The notes: generated by a model from the sequence alone, not told the origin. A stretch of DNA of 64,000 nt from Phototrophicus methaneseepsis (GCF_015500095.1 NZ_CP062983.1:620001-684000); one strand, 5' to 3'. Counted from the stretch's first letter, positions 16,603 through 26,025 are shown. Program-made: numbers and translations.

Positions 16603-18165
16603 CTATTGAGACGATTTCAGCTTGATAGGCCCATAACGCAGGACGAGGAACGAGGCGATCAAAGCAATTGAGGCCCCTACCAGCAGCGCCGCCCTGAAGC
16701 CATCCGTGAAGGCCTGCCGCGCCGCATGATTTAACAAATCACCCGTTTCAGCATTTACTTCCTGGGCCAATTGCAGCGCCGCGCCAATCGACTCCTGAGC
16801 CTGTTCGATGAGTTCAGCAGGCAGGCTGACAGCATGTAACCCCTGCTGATAAACAGATGTCAGGATGGACCCCATAATCGCTACGCCCATCGACGCACCA
16901 AACTCACGGGTGACATCGTTCACAGCAGAGCCAACGCCTGCTTTAGAAACAGGCAGCGACGTCAGCACCAGCGTTGTAGAAGGCGCAGAACTCAATGCGA
17001 TAGAAGTACCCAGGATCATCAGCCCCGGTGCAATGAGCAAATAAGGCGTTTCGAGGCCTGCGATCAGCCCGAGGTAAGCTAAACCGACGAACATCAGGAA
17101 CAACCCGACCGCCACCACCCGCCGGGAACCATACCGCTCCGCGAGACGAGCGCTGTTAGGGGAAACCAACAACATCATAAAAGGCTGCGGCAGTTGGGCA
17201 AGCCCTGCGATCAAAGGCGAATAGCCCAACACGAACTGATAATACTGTGTGATGACGAAGACCACGCTCATGAAGGCGAAGAATGCCAGGACAATCGCCG
17301 CCACCCCCGTCGAAAATGACCGGATGCGGAACCAGCGCAGATCAATCATCGGCTCAGAAGCATGCTGCTCCCAGAGGACAAAGCCAACCAGGAACAAAAT
17401 ACCAAGGGTAAAACCGATGAGTGTCAGCGGATGTGTCCAGCCCTGTTCCGGGCCTTCAATAATCCCATACAGGAACCCTGTTAACCCGACCATGGACAAC
17501 ACAGCACCAACAGCGTCGAACTTCTGGTGCTGCACATCACGCGAGGAGGGTACCAGCACAGCGCCGACGACCAGGGCCAGCACAATAATCGGAATATTGA
17601 TCCAGAACACGGAAGCCCAGGAATAATGCTCCAGGACAATGCCGGAGATCACAGGACCCAGCGCACCGCCAGCCCCCGCAAAACCGGCCCAGATCGCAAT
17701 AGCACGCCCCCGCTGCGAAGGCGGGAACGCAACCGCCAGCAAAGAGAGCGTCGACGGCATAATCAGCGCGCCACCACTACCCATCACGGCACGCGCCAGG
17801 ATAATCTGATCGGCTGAATGGGCCAACGAAGCGGCAATGCTGGACAGCCCAAAGATAACAAGGCCCAGTTGCAGGGCACGTTTACGACCAAAGCGATCCC
17901 CCAGAGCACCTGCTGGCAACAGCAGCCCCGCAAAAACCAGGGAATATGCATCGACAATCCATTGCAGCTCGGTTTGGGTCGCGCCCAATTCCCTCACGAT
18001 GGTTGGGAGGGCCACATTCATCGCAGAATTCCCCGCAACCACAAGGATCAGCGACAAACAGAGCACGCCCAAAATCCACCAACGCTGTGGATGCCCTTCT
18101 TCGGATTCGATGAATCCGCCTTCTACTTCATTTTCGACTTCACTTTCAACCAACGACGGCTGCAT
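16603..18165 (-). CDS. MFS multidrug efflux transporter, DHA2 (14-TMS) family
   Basis: A 520-residue drug:H+ antiporter of the EmrB/QacA type. It has about 14 hydrophobic segments and the motif GDRFGRKRALQLGL after the second one. The DHA2 motif region (LDAYSLVFAGLLLPAGALGD-like, here IVDAYSLVFAG) is also visible. An acidic cytoplasmic N-terminus precedes the first segment. Such pumps export cationic or amphipathic compounds. It is divergent from a TetR regulator at 18272, with a promoter and a palindromic operator between them, the usual layout for an inducible efflux pair. Confidence 0.93.
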   Translation of the reverse strand: MQPSLVESEVENEVEGGFIESEEGHPQRWWILGVLCLSLILVVAGNSAMNVALPTIVRELGATQTELQWIVDAYSLVFAGLLLPAGALGDRFGRKRALQLGLVIFGLSSIAASLAHSADQIILARAVMGSGGALIMPSTLSLLAVAFPPSQRGRAIAIWAGFAGAGGALGPVISGIVLEHYSWASVFWINIPIIVLALVVGAVLVPSSRDVQHQKFDAVGAVLSMVGLTGFLYGIIEGPEQGWTHPLTLIGFTLGILFLVGFVLWEQHASEPMIDLRWFRIRSFSTGVAAIVLAFFAFMSVVFVITQYYQFVLGYSPLIAGLAQLPQPFMMLLVSPNSARLAERYGSRRVVAVGLFLMFVGLAYLGLIAGLETPYLLIAPGLMILGTSIALSSAPSTTLVLTSLPVSKAGVGSAVNDVTREFGASMGVAIMGSILTSVYQQGLHAVSLPAELIEQAQESIGAALQLAQEVNAETGDLLNHAARQAFTDGFRAALLVGASIALIASFLVLRYGPIKLKSSQ

Positions 18166-18185
18166 CCATGTACCTCACTCTATTT

Positions 18186-18204
18186 TGTTCACAGCGCGTG
18201 AACA
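18186..18204. promoter_or_regulatory. Palindromic operator of the TetR/MFS pair
   Basis: TGTTCAC-AGCGC-GTGAACA, a perfect 7+7 inverted repeat with a 5-nt centre. It lies just downstream of the efflux promoter's -10 box (18216-18221) and 21 nt upstream of the transporter start, a position for steric repression by the TetR protein. Confidence 0.8.
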
Positions 18205-18215
18205 TAATCCGTTAT

Positions 18216-18244
18216 ATACTATGAACCGTGTAAATGGTTGTCAA
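18216..18244 (-). promoter_or_regulatory. Promoter of the MFS efflux gene
   Basis: On the minus strand TTGACA (18239-18244) and TAGTAT (18216-18221) are spaced by 17 nt. The spacer contains ACGGTTCA, which resembles a half of the neighbouring palindrome. Confidence 0.75.
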
Positions 18245-18271
18245 GATACCAACACAGGCCTAAAAAGACGG

Positions 18272-18898
18272 ATGACAGACGATACAAAAACCACAAATGC
18301 CCGCGGACGTAAAACCCGCGCTGCACTGTTAGAAGCCACTCGCGCCATCTTAGAAGAACAAGGCGTCAAGGCTCTGACGATGGAATCAGTAGCAGATCGT
18401 GTCGGTATCTCTCGGCGTGGTGTCTATAGACATTTTGAGACGCGATCAGAACTGCTTATCGCACTTTATGAGTATGTTAATGAAGTCGAGGGATTGCAGG
18501 AATCGACACGTGTTGTATGGGAAGCGGAAAATAGCGTGGCTGCCCTGGAACAGTGGGCCTATCATCTGGTGCGGTTCCGCACGCGGGTGATGGCCGTTGC
18601 GTATGCCATTGACCGGGCACGTCACTATGATGCTGATGCCGCCGCCCACTGGCAAGTTGTCACCGCCAATTGGTATCGGGCTTGCAGCAGGCTGGCAAAC
18701 TGGCTGGCGGAAGAACATCAACTCGCCGCGATCTGGACGGCCAACAGTGCCGCCGATATGTTATATGCGTTGATGTCCTTCGACATTATGACGTTACTCA
18801 CCAACGACCGAGGCTGGTCACAAGAGCGCTGCAGCCAGTATATGGCCCATATGTTCCACTCAACATTCGTCGCGCAGCCGCCCGCGGCCACACCATAA
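18272..18898 (+). CDS. TetR-family transcriptional repressor
   Basis: A 208-residue regulator. The N-terminal HTH (about residues 12-60: RAALLEATRAILEEQGVKAL, VADRVGISRRGVYRHFETR) is typical of TetR proteins, and the helical rest would bind the inducer. I chose ATG 18272 because the HTH begins 12 residues later; the open frame extends much further upstream but runs antisense through the transporter gene. It likely represses the divergent efflux gene, and perhaps itself, through TGTTCAC-N5-GTGAACA. The C-terminal domain is not one I can assign to a ligand class. Confidence 0.92.
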   Translation: MTDDTKTTNARGRKTRAALLEATRAILEEQGVKALTMESVADRVGISRRGVYRHFETRSELLIALYEYVNEVEGLQESTRVVWEAENSVAALEQWAYHLVRFRTRVMAVAYAIDRARHYDADAAAHWQVVTANWYRACSRLANWLAEEHQLAAIWTANSAADMLYALMSFDIMTLLTNDRGWSQERCSQYMAHMFHSTFVAQPPAATP

Positions 18899-19123
18899 GC
18901 TCGTCAAAGCACCTTATTGCTAGCCCAATATATCAGTAAGAACAACCCGTCTTAGGCCCCGTCAGTCGTTCATCATTTTGCCCCAGCAGCTTAATCGAAG
19001 CTTGTATCAGCCTTAAAGTGGCCGATACAGCCCTTAACCTCCCTGCGATAAGGTCTTGAATTGCGTGGCGGCCCCAACTAGGCAGCCCACATTGACGTTA
19101 TTTTTCACGCAAAGGTTACCTCA

Positions 19124-19927
19124 ATGGCAAGTAAAGCCCTACCTGTCGGTGCGTCATACAACGTCATCGACTTCCCCGCAAATGTCGACTGGATCCTGGA
19201 ATCGGACCGTGATCTTGAATTGTATTCTTATGCTGGCTTCCTCGATGATTCCAGCCTGCGAGATTCCTTTAAAGATGTGCCCAGGCTGCTGAATGGCTAT
19301 ACAGGCCGTTTCGGCCTACACGGCCCGATGACCAACTTCGCCGTTCATAACAAAGAAATCCGCGCCGCCGTCATCAAAGAATTTACGGAAATGCTGCATA
19401 TCTGTGGCGAAGTCGGCGCAACGCACATGGTGCTGCACAGCCCCTACCTCTCGCTGGGTGCGCCCTTCCCGGAGCCAATCGCCAGCCTCATGACCACCAA
19501 CCCGGCCCGTTCCGTACTGGAAGAAATCATCCCCATTGCGGAAAGCGTGAACTGCGTCATCATGCTGGAAAACATCATGGATACGCGTCCTGATATGCAC
19601 ATCAACCTGGTGCGTGCCATCAATTCACCCTGGCTGAAGGTCAGCGTGGATACCGGCCATGCCTTTGTGATGCATCGCTGGGGCGAAGCGCCCACCCCCG
19701 ACTATTGGATTCGTCAAGCAGGGCCGCTGCTGGGCCATGTTCACCTGCAAGATACGGATGGCTACACCGACCGCCACTGGGCCCCAGGCGACGGCGCAGT
19801 GCCCTGGATCGCCGTCTTCGAAGCGCTGAGCGCTTTAGAAGAACAGCCCCGCATGGTGCTCGAAATCAGCGCGGATAAGCTGGAACGCGGCTTTAATTAC
19901 CTGGCTGAACGCGATCTGGTGAAATAG
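19124..19927 (+). CDS. Sugar phosphate isomerase/epimerase-like TIM-barrel protein
   Basis: A 267-residue protein of the xylose-isomerase-like (AP endonuclease 2) superfamily. Metal-ligand positions typical of the fold are visible: LHSP, LEN (Glu), SVDTGHA (Asp, His), GHVHLQD (His) and LEIS (Glu near the end). It is probably a divalent-metal isomerase, epimerase or related enzyme acting on a polyol or sugar derivative. The start follows AAAGG at 8 nt. It lies 89 nt before a Tat-exported binding protein and probably opens the operon, so its substrate may be what that transporter brings in (inference). Confidence 0.85.
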   Translation: MASKALPVGASYNVIDFPANVDWILESDRDLELYSYAGFLDDSSLRDSFKDVPRLLNGYTGRFGLHGPMTNFAVHNKEIRAAVIKEFTEMLHICGEVGATHMVLHSPYLSLGAPFPEPIASLMTTNPARSVLEEIIPIAESVNCVIMLENIMDTRPDMHINLVRAINSPWLKVSVDTGHAFVMHRWGEAPTPDYWIRQAGPLLGHVHLQDTDGYTDRHWAPGDGAVPWIAVFEALSALEEQPRMVLEISADKLERGFNYLAERDLVK

Positions 19928-20016
19928 GCACTGCCACCTCACAAAGTAGGAAAACAATCCAAAACGAGCAAGTTCTCTTATAACGCATACTTTCATAACA
20001 CGGAGGAACATCAACC

Positions 20017-21564
20017 ATGAAAATAACACGTCGTACATTCTTAAAGATGGCAGGGGCAACAGCCGCTGCGACGGCCTTTGCACCGGGCACGCGCTTCCTT
20101 TCCGCCCCGGCCATCATCCACGCGCAGGAAACAATCACTATCGGCATTAACGCCTGGGTGACCTCCCTGGATGCCCAGACGCAATCCGGCCCGTCAAATG
20201 TCGGCTACCGCATCTATGGCCTGATGCACGACAGCCTGCTGCAAATTGGGCGTGACGGCCAGCCGGAAGGCCTGCTCGCGACCGCCTGGGAAAATGATGG
20301 CAACCAATGGCGCTTCACCCTGCGCGAGGGCGTCGTCTTCCACGATGGCACCACCATGACCGCTGATGATGTCGTCTTCAGCCTGGAGCGCATGATGGAC
20401 CCGCAGTATCAGGGCATCGGCCTGACGGTTGGCCCTTACCTCGCCAGTGTCGAAGCCACTGACGAGCTGGAAATCACCATCACCACCCCCGCGCCGGACC
20501 CGCTACTGCCTTACCGTCTGGCTAACTACTGGGTGAATATCATGCCGCGTGCCGGCGTCGAAGCAGCCGGGTTCGACGCCATGCAGGCCAACCCCATTGG
20601 CGCTGGTCCTTACAAAGTGGTCGAGTTCACGCCGGATCGCTTGGTGCTGGAACAGCACAGCGAATATTGGGGCGGTACCCCTGCCGCTGGCGAAATCATC
20701 CTGCGTTACATCCCTGAAAATGCCATCCGCGTGAGTGCTTTACAGGCTGGCGAAGTCGATATGATTACCAACGTGCCGATTGATCAACTCGACGCGTTAG
20801 AATCCGACGGTGATTTGCAAGTTGTTTCCACCAATTTGTTCAACTTCATGAACGTGCTCTTCAACACCACGGCGGGCGTCACCGCAGATGTCAATGTGCG
20901 CCGCGCGCTCTCTATGGCGATTGACCGTCAGGCGATTGTGGACCAGCTCTTTGGTGGCCGCGTCCGTGCCATGACGGATTACCTCCTGCCGGGCACACTC
21001 GGCTTCGATGAAAGCCGCCCCGTCCTGACCTATGACCCGGAAGCCGCCGCTGCCGCCCTGGCGGAAAGCAGCTATAACGGCGAACTGCTCTCCTTCACAC
21101 CGCCCGTTGGCTACTACGTCAACTCAGAATTGGTGACACAGGTCGTCAACCAGATGTGGCAGGCTATCGGCGTCAATACAGAACTGGCCCCCATGGAAAT
21201 GGGCGCTTACGGTCAGGCTTATTACTCCGGCGCTGTATCCGCGACGATCCAGAGCCTGGATTCATTTGGTGATCCTGTGACCTCACTGCTCTACATCTGG
21301 ACGGCTGGCTCCAGCAACTTCTTCAGCTCGTTCTATTACCCGCAGCCAGCGGAATTCGACGAATCTATGGCGACGCTCAGCACCGCCTTCGACCCGGAAA
21401 TCCGCACGACAGAAATCCGCAAGGTCATCAGCATTCTGGAGCGTGACATGCCCTTCACGCCGATCTACCAGACGGCGGATTACTTCGCGATGCGCCAGGG
21501 TATCACCTGGCAGCCGCACCCACTCTTCTATGTGGACCTGCGCCCGAACAACTTCAGCTTATAA
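20017..21564 (+). CDS. Tat-exported solute-binding protein of an Opp/Dpp-type ABC transporter
   Basis: Family 5 extracellular binding protein, 515 residues. The N-terminus MKITRRTFLKMAG is a twin-arginine signal, and cleavage is likely after IIHA before QE. Family hallmarks follow: LATAWENDGNQWRFTLREGV, FHDGTTMTADDVVFSLERM, NPIGAGPY, VRRALSMAIDRQ. Such proteins bind peptides, nickel complexes, glycerophosphodiesters or oligosaccharides. Tat export suggests folding before export, perhaps with a metal. The matching permeases are at 24050 and 24972. A stem-loop follows at 21612. No ATPase gene is linked to this cluster. Confidence 0.92.
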   Translation: MKITRRTFLKMAGATAAATAFAPGTRFLSAPAIIHAQETITIGINAWVTSLDAQTQSGPSNVGYRIYGLMHDSLLQIGRDGQPEGLLATAWENDGNQWRFTLREGVVFHDGTTMTADDVVFSLERMMDPQYQGIGLTVGPYLASVEATDELEITITTPAPDPLLPYRLANYWVNIMPRAGVEAAGFDAMQANPIGAGPYKVVEFTPDRLVLEQHSEYWGGTPAAGEIILRYIPENAIRVSALQAGEVDMITNVPIDQLDALESDGDLQVVSTNLFNFMNVLFNTTAGVTADVNVRRALSMAIDRQAIVDQLFGGRVRAMTDYLLPGTLGFDESRPVLTYDPEAAAAALAESSYNGELLSFTPPVGYYVNSELVTQVVNQMWQAIGVNTELAPMEMGAYGQAYYSGAVSATIQSLDSFGDPVTSLLYIWTAGSSNFFSSFYYPQPAEFDESMATLSTAFDPEIRTTEIRKVISILERDMPFTPIYQTADYFAMRQGITWQPHPLFYVDLRPNNFSL

Positions 21565-21611
21565 GCTGCACGTTATCAATTGCATATCAACTACACATTC
21601 CCTCACCAAAC

Positions 21612-21634
21612 GGGGCGGAGCCAACCTCCGCCCC
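21612..21634 (+). other. Intercistronic stem-loop after Tat binding-protein gene
   Basis: A perfect 9-bp stem, GGGGCGGAG pairing with CTCCGCCCC, with a 5-nt loop, 47 nt after the stop codon. No T-tract. Same position and type as the hairpins after the other four binding-protein genes. Confidence 0.7.
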
Positions 21635-21694
21635 AGGCCAACCCTGCATATACCAACGAAGAATCTATAACGAAGAATCTATGAGGAATAGACG

Positions 21695-22978
21695 ATGCCA
21701 CAAAAACTCATCGTGATGATGCTGGATGGGATCAGCGCGGAGTACTTCCAGACAGAACGCAGCCGGATGCCGTTCATCAGTGCATTGGCTGATCGCGGCC
21801 ATTATGTCCAGAATTTGCATTCTGCCGTCTTAGGCGTTTCGCTGGCGGGGCGCATCGGCATGATGACAGGCGTCCCTGGGGCCCAAAGCAGCATCACAGG
21901 CAATACTTATTGGGATGGCACTACGTTCCGCTTCCCAACGCCGTATGATGTGCGCGTCAAAACCCTGCCGGAACAAGCCAAAGAAGCGGGTAAAGATGTC
22001 GCTGTCGTGGGTTTTGGTATGCTTCGTCCAGAATCCGCCCATATCTTCCGCGCCCCGTGGTGGGTCGGCCCATTGATCATCCGCGCACGCGATACAGGGC
22101 CAAGCGGCGATGTCTGGATGCGGATCATCGCAGAACGCGGCGAAGACCAACAGCGCTTCAAACGGATTATGAGCGAGGCCGGGCTGCCCTCAGAATTGGC
22201 CCCCATGCCCATGGACCCCGCGCCGGAGAAATTCCTGCAATATGCCCTGATGGCGGATCATCGCATATTCGATTGGGTGGGTGCCCTGGCCGCCAGTGAG
22301 GAAGCCCCGGACCTCATCATCACTGAATTAGGCCTGCCGGATAGCGCCCAGCATAGCCATGGTTATAAGAGCGAATATGCTCATTGGGCCATCGCCTATG
22401 CGGATATGCTCGTTGGCAAGGTCGTGCAGCGTTTGGCGGCTGCGGGTAAGCTGGATGAGTATAATCTCGCCGTGATGAGCGATCATGGTCACAGCCCTAT
22501 CACCAAGGCCATCTACACAAATAATCTGCTCCCTGGCGTCACATGTGCCCCAGATGGCAGTATGCTGCATGTCGTGGCAAAAAATGATGAAGAACTCAGA
22601 GAAGTCACCGATAAGCTGGCAGAATTCGGCTGCGAACCCTGGAATAACGACCATGTACCGGATGACTATAAAGACCAGATTAGCGTGTTCGCTGCCCCGG
22701 AAGGCCTGGAATTCATCGCCAAACCGGTAAAAGAGGGCGATACGGAGCCTGTTGGCGAGCCAGAACATCTCTCAAGCCATGGCATTCGTCCAGGGCTGCC
22801 GGGGGATGATCGTCTGTGCGTCTTCGCTGGGCCGAACGTCCCCCAGGGCATCACAACGGAAGCCACCGCCTTGCAGGTTGCGCCGACCTTCGCCGCGCTG
22901 CTCGGCCTGCCACTCAGTGTTTACCCAGCAGAGCCGATCTTCCAGCCGGTTTCGCAGCCAGCAGAAGCCGTTTCATAA
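21695..22978 (+). CDS. Alkaline-phosphatase-superfamily phosphodiesterase/nucleotide pyrophosphatase-like hydrolase
   Basis: A 427-residue hydrolase without a signal peptide. Metal-site residues of the superfamily are visible: Asp11 in MMLDGIS, the Asp/His pair in LPDSAQHSHG, Asp-His in MSDHGHSP, and a final His in SSHGIRPG. The catalytic Thr of NPP-type enzymes (KTFPNH context) is replaced by Ser49 (VSLAGRIGMMTG), so the nucleophile is probably Ser. It likely hydrolyses phosphate or phosphonate monoesters or diesters in the cytoplasm. Located after the Tat binding protein, it suggests that the transporter imports a phosphorylated organic compound (inference). A terminator follows. Confidence 0.85.
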   Translation: MPQKLIVMMLDGISAEYFQTERSRMPFISALADRGHYVQNLHSAVLGVSLAGRIGMMTGVPGAQSSITGNTYWDGTTFRFPTPYDVRVKTLPEQAKEAGKDVAVVGFGMLRPESAHIFRAPWWVGPLIIRARDTGPSGDVWMRIIAERGEDQQRFKRIMSEAGLPSELAPMPMDPAPEKFLQYALMADHRIFDWVGALAASEEAPDLIITELGLPDSAQHSHGYKSEYAHWAIAYADMLVGKVVQRLAAAGKLDEYNLAVMSDHGHSPITKAIYTNNLLPGVTCAPDGSMLHVVAKNDEELREVTDKLAEFGCEPWNNDHVPDDYKDQISVFAAPEGLEFIAKPVKEGDTEPVGEPEHLSSHGIRPGLPGDDRLCVFAGPNVPQGITTEATALQVAPTFAALLGLPLSVYPAEPIFQPVSQPAEAVS

Positions 22979-23013
22979 GGGCAGTTCTGACCGCCCCAAG
23001 AGATATATCGTTC

Positions 23014-23044
23014 AATCCCCTCTCTATCAGGGAGGGGATTTTCT
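23014..23044 (+). terminator. Rho-independent terminator
   Basis: AATCCCCTC pairs with GAGGGGATT around a 9-nt loop and is followed by TTTTC. It ends the transcript of the hydrolase gene and separates it from the convergent phosphatase gene. Confidence 0.75.
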
Positions 23045-23067
23045 TCAGCAATCAGCCAGCAATGCGC

Positions 23068-23871
23068 CTAGTCCAGCAACGTTTCTCGCAATGTGGCGAG
23101 CGTATTCGTCGTAATGTGCGCAGCATCGAACAGGTAGCGCTCAACAGAGCCATATTTGTCTTTCAGATGTTGGAGAACGGCCTCCATACGCTGCGGCGGA
23201 GCGGTCATCAAGGGCACCAGCAGGTCCATATCGACCTCATTGGCGAGCGGCATCGTCTTAAAGCTCTCATAGAAGACATTCGCCACCAGATTGCTCAGGC
23301 TGTAATCCGCGACAACGGTAGGCTCTGGCACACCGAGCGCCAACAACAGTAAAGCGGAGCCAATCCCTGTACGATCCTTGCCCGCCGTGCAATGGAAGAT
23401 GAACGGCTGATTTTCTACATCAGCGATCAAGCTTAGCAGTTCACCATAGAGCGGCGCATTGTCATCGACCATGTGGCTGAGATAGCTTGTGGTCATTGAT
23501 TTCTCGACATTCGCCAGGTCGTCCAGCAAAGTACGGTACGTCCCGGCACCGCTATCGCTGCCATCTGCCTGTTTCAGCGGCATGTGCTTATACACAGCCC
23601 CTGTCGGCGTCAGGTCCGGCTCGCTGCTGATCTCATCATGCGTGCGCAAATCGCAGACCATCCGCACGCCAAGTGAAGCCAGGTGCGCTAAATCAGCATC
23701 TGTCAGGCGCGATAAGCTGGCCGCACGATAAACGCGCCCCCAGCGGGTTTGCCGGCCATCCGCCGTTTGATAGCCGCCTAAATCGCGGAAATTAATCGCA
23801 CCTTCCAACGCCAGGATGCGTTCTGTGCTGTCATCAGGATAAATAACCAGTTCAGTGAAGGAATCATGCAT
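23068..23871 (-). CDS. Tyrosine-phosphatase-like protein (Y_phosphatase3 type)
   Basis: A 267-residue protein with the C-x5-R phosphatase loop HCTAGKDRTG (Cys161, Arg167) and the N-terminal signature NFRDLGGYQTADGR seen in the bacterial family. A catalytic acid could come from DDNAP. Members dephosphorylate phosphotyrosine, phosphoinositides or other small phosphoesters. I chose ATG 23871, preceded by AGAGGA; the open frame extends 14 codons further without a signal. It is the only minus-strand gene inside the cluster of Tat binding protein, hydrolase and permeases, and adds a second phosphoester-cleaving enzyme there. Confidence 0.88.
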   Translation of the reverse strand: MHDSFTELVIYPDDSTERILALEGAINFRDLGGYQTADGRQTRWGRVYRAASLSRLTDADLAHLASLGVRMVCDLRTHDEISSEPDLTPTGAVYKHMPLKQADGSDSGAGTYRTLLDDLANVEKSMTTSYLSHMVDDNAPLYGELLSLIADVENQPFIFHCTAGKDRTGIGSALLLLALGVPEPTVVADYSLSNLVANVFYESFKTMPLANEVDMDLLVPLMTAPPQRMEAVLQHLKDKYGSVERYLFDAAHITTNTLATLRETLLD

Positions 23872-24049
23872 CAGGTTTTGTCCTCTCGCTTGAATATCCG
23901 GCGAGCGTAGCACGGTATGATTTTTGCGGCGTTAAGCTTTCTTTGCAAAAAGAAGCGGATCTGATGCAGATTGCTTCAACAGAGCTTAACTGCGATTTAA
24001 CGCACCCTCGCTCTAATAAGGCAATAAATTGCACTGGAAAATAACATCG

Positions 24050-24967
24050 ATGACCAACGGAACATTGCTGAGCCGCATCATGCGCATGCTGCTCACATTA
24101 TTTGGGGTGATGACGTTCACCTTCTTCCTGGGCCGCCTGACGGGTGACCCCGTTCTTTTGATGCTCCCACAAACTGCCAGCCAGGAAGATATCGAACGTG
24201 TACGGGTTGAACTCGGCCTGAACCAGCCTTTACCGCTGCAATATGTCTCGTATCTGGCACAGATGGCACAGGGCGACTTTGGCGAATCAATCAATTATGG
24301 GCGACCCGCGCTGGATGTGGTTATGGAGCGCGTCCCGGCAACCCTTGAGCTTGGCCTGCCCGCGCTGATCCTCTCCGTTTTGATAGGGATTCCGCTGGGG
24401 GTCATCGCCGCGCAGCACCGCGATAAGCCATTTGACCGTTTTGTGATGTCCGTGAGTATGGCCGGGCAGTCGCTGCCCGCCTTCTTCGTAGGGATTCTGT
24501 TGGTCTTGTTTTTCGGCGTGCGTCTGGGATGGTTACCCACATTTGGCCGGGATAATGCCAGCAGCCTCATCTTGCCGACGATGACGCTGCTCATTTCGCC
24601 GCTGGCGGTCATCATCCGCCTGACGCGCTCCTCCATGCTGGAGGTCCTCAACGAGACCTACATCCGCACCGCACAGGCTAAGGGCCTCTCTCAATGGCGC
24701 GTCATCTACCTACACGCCCTGAAAAACTCCCTCATTCCTGTGATTACCATCGTAGGCCTGCAAGTCGCAACCATCCTGAGCGGCTCTGCCATCATTGAGA
24801 CGGTCTTCGCATGGCCGGGGATCGGCGCACTCGCCGTACAGTCGATTGGCACGCGCGACTTCCCTATCATACAGACGGTTGTGCTCATCACAGCCGCCTC
24901 CTTTGCGATTGTCAATACAGCGGTCGACTTCGTTTATGTGATGGTCGACCCTAGAATACGAGCATAA
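24050..24967 (+). CDS. Opp/Dpp-type ABC transporter permease (DppB-like)
   Basis: A 305-residue inner-membrane permease with six predicted segments. It has the N-terminal family pattern (LTGDPVLLMLPQTASQEDIE) and the EAA-like ATPase contact (AQAKGLSQWRVIYLHALKNS). I prefer ATG 24050 with GGAAA upstream over the in-frame TTG 24029. It pairs with the DppC-like gene 4 nt downstream and with the Tat-exported binding protein at 20017, although the hydrolase and phosphatase genes lie between them. No ATPase genes adjoin. Confidence 0.92.
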   Translation: MTNGTLLSRIMRMLLTLFGVMTFTFFLGRLTGDPVLLMLPQTASQEDIERVRVELGLNQPLPLQYVSYLAQMAQGDFGESINYGRPALDVVMERVPATLELGLPALILSVLIGIPLGVIAAQHRDKPFDRFVMSVSMAGQSLPAFFVGILLVLFFGVRLGWLPTFGRDNASSLILPTMTLLISPLAVIIRLTRSSMLEVLNETYIRTAQAKGLSQWRVIYLHALKNSLIPVITIVGLQVATILSGSAIIETVFAWPGIGALAVQSIGTRDFPIIQTVVLITAASFAIVNTAVDFVYVMVDPRIRA

Positions 24968-24971
24968 CCCC

Positions 24972-25883
24972 ATGGCAGAAATCACAGCACCGACTACAAA
25001 CATCCAAGCACCTGCCGTCTCCCGTCCGCAGTTCCTCAAGCGCCTCATAAGCATCTGGCGCGATGATATGACGCTCTCCGTACAGATTAGCCTGATTGTG
25101 CTCAGCCTGATTGTGCTGTTGGTGGTCTTTGCAGATGTCATCGCCCCCTATGATGCTGGCGAAATGCACATGCTCAATCGCCTCTCGCCCCCTGTCTTTA
25201 CTGATGGCGGCACGCCGGACTTTTTATTAGGCACAGACGCGATTGGCCGTGATATTCTGAGCCGTACGCTCTTCGGCGGGCGCGTTTCGCTGATGGTTGG
25301 CACGATCTCCGCTTGCATCAGCCTCGCCGTTGGCACAGTGCTTGGCCTGCTCAGCGGCTATCTGCGCGGCTGGGTGGATTGGATCATCATGTACGTCGTG
25401 GACGTGCAGCTCTCGCTGCCTTTTATGCTGCTGGCCGTTGCCGTTGCGCTGGTCCTGGGCAGTAACCTCGTGGTGTTGATGGGCATCGCCGCTTTTGCGA
25501 CTTTCCCTTACTATACGCGCGTGGTGCGCGGGGCGGTCCTTTCGCTGCGGCATCGGGATTACGTCCTGGCTGCAGAAGCCGCCGGGGCCAGTGACCTGCA
25601 CATCATGGTCCACCACCTGCTGCCCGGCCTGATCGCCCCGCTGCTGGTGCTGACGACGCTCAACATCGGGCGCATCATCTTGCTAGAAAGCGGCCTGAGC
25701 TTTCTCGGTATCGGCGTACCACCGACCATCCCCACCTGGGGGAGTATGATCGAAGAAGGGCGCGATTATCTGGCGACAGCTTGGTGGTTGGCGATCATCC
25801 CCGGCGTTACCCTGATGCTGCTCACGATGTCAATCGGCACCATTGGCGATTGGCTGCGCGACGTCACCGACGTGAATCTATAA
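24972..25883 (+). CDS. Opp/Dpp-type ABC transporter permease (DppC-like)
   Basis: A 303-residue permease. After a cytoplasmic N-terminus and first membrane segment it has the DppC signature LLGTDAIGRDILSRTLFGGRVSL (split over about residues 80-103). The EAA-like loop AEAAGASDLHIMVHHLLPG and the ESGLSFLGIGVPP motif follow. It starts 4 nt after the DppB-like gene and forms the channel with it. The ATPases may be the DppD/DppF pair at 55485-57555 or others outside the window (inference). Confidence 0.93.
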   Translation: MAEITAPTTNIQAPAVSRPQFLKRLISIWRDDMTLSVQISLIVLSLIVLLVVFADVIAPYDAGEMHMLNRLSPPVFTDGGTPDFLLGTDAIGRDILSRTLFGGRVSLMVGTISACISLAVGTVLGLLSGYLRGWVDWIIMYVVDVQLSLPFMLLAVAVALVLGSNLVVLMGIAAFATFPYYTRVVRGAVLSLRHRDYVLAAEAAGASDLHIMVHHLLPGLIAPLLVLTTLNIGRIILLESGLSFLGIGVPPTIPTWGSMIEEGRDYLATAWWLAIIPGVTLMLLTMSIGTIGDWLRDVTDVNL

Positions 25884-25959
25884 CACTCCAGTTCGTTGGC
25901 ACGGCGTGCAGATTCATTGTCGATGAGCCTGCAAAATTAGAACAAAAGTTTCTATCACC

Positions 25960-25988
25960 CTTCCACAGCACCGTTTTTGTCGTATAAT
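25960..25988 (+). promoter_or_regulatory. Promoter of the STAND/LuxR regulator
   Basis: A perfect TATAAT at 25983-25988 with a poor -35 (CTTCCA, 25960-25965) at 17 nt. Transcription would begin near 25995, which supports ATG 26026 as the start rather than the ATG at 25993. Confidence 0.55.
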
Positions 25989-26025
25989 ATAGATGGTCCC
26001 ATACGATAAAAATAGGATTGCGCAA

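Noticed and set aside
17837-18271. N-terminal extension of the TetR reading frame
   Set aside because: It runs antisense through the MFS gene and across its promoter and operator; the TetR HTH begins just after ATG 18272, so the extension is only an open frame by chance.
24295-25616. Minus-strand open frames inside the DppB/DppC-like genes
   Set aside because: They overlap well-supported permease genes with complete family motifs and have no start signals of their own.
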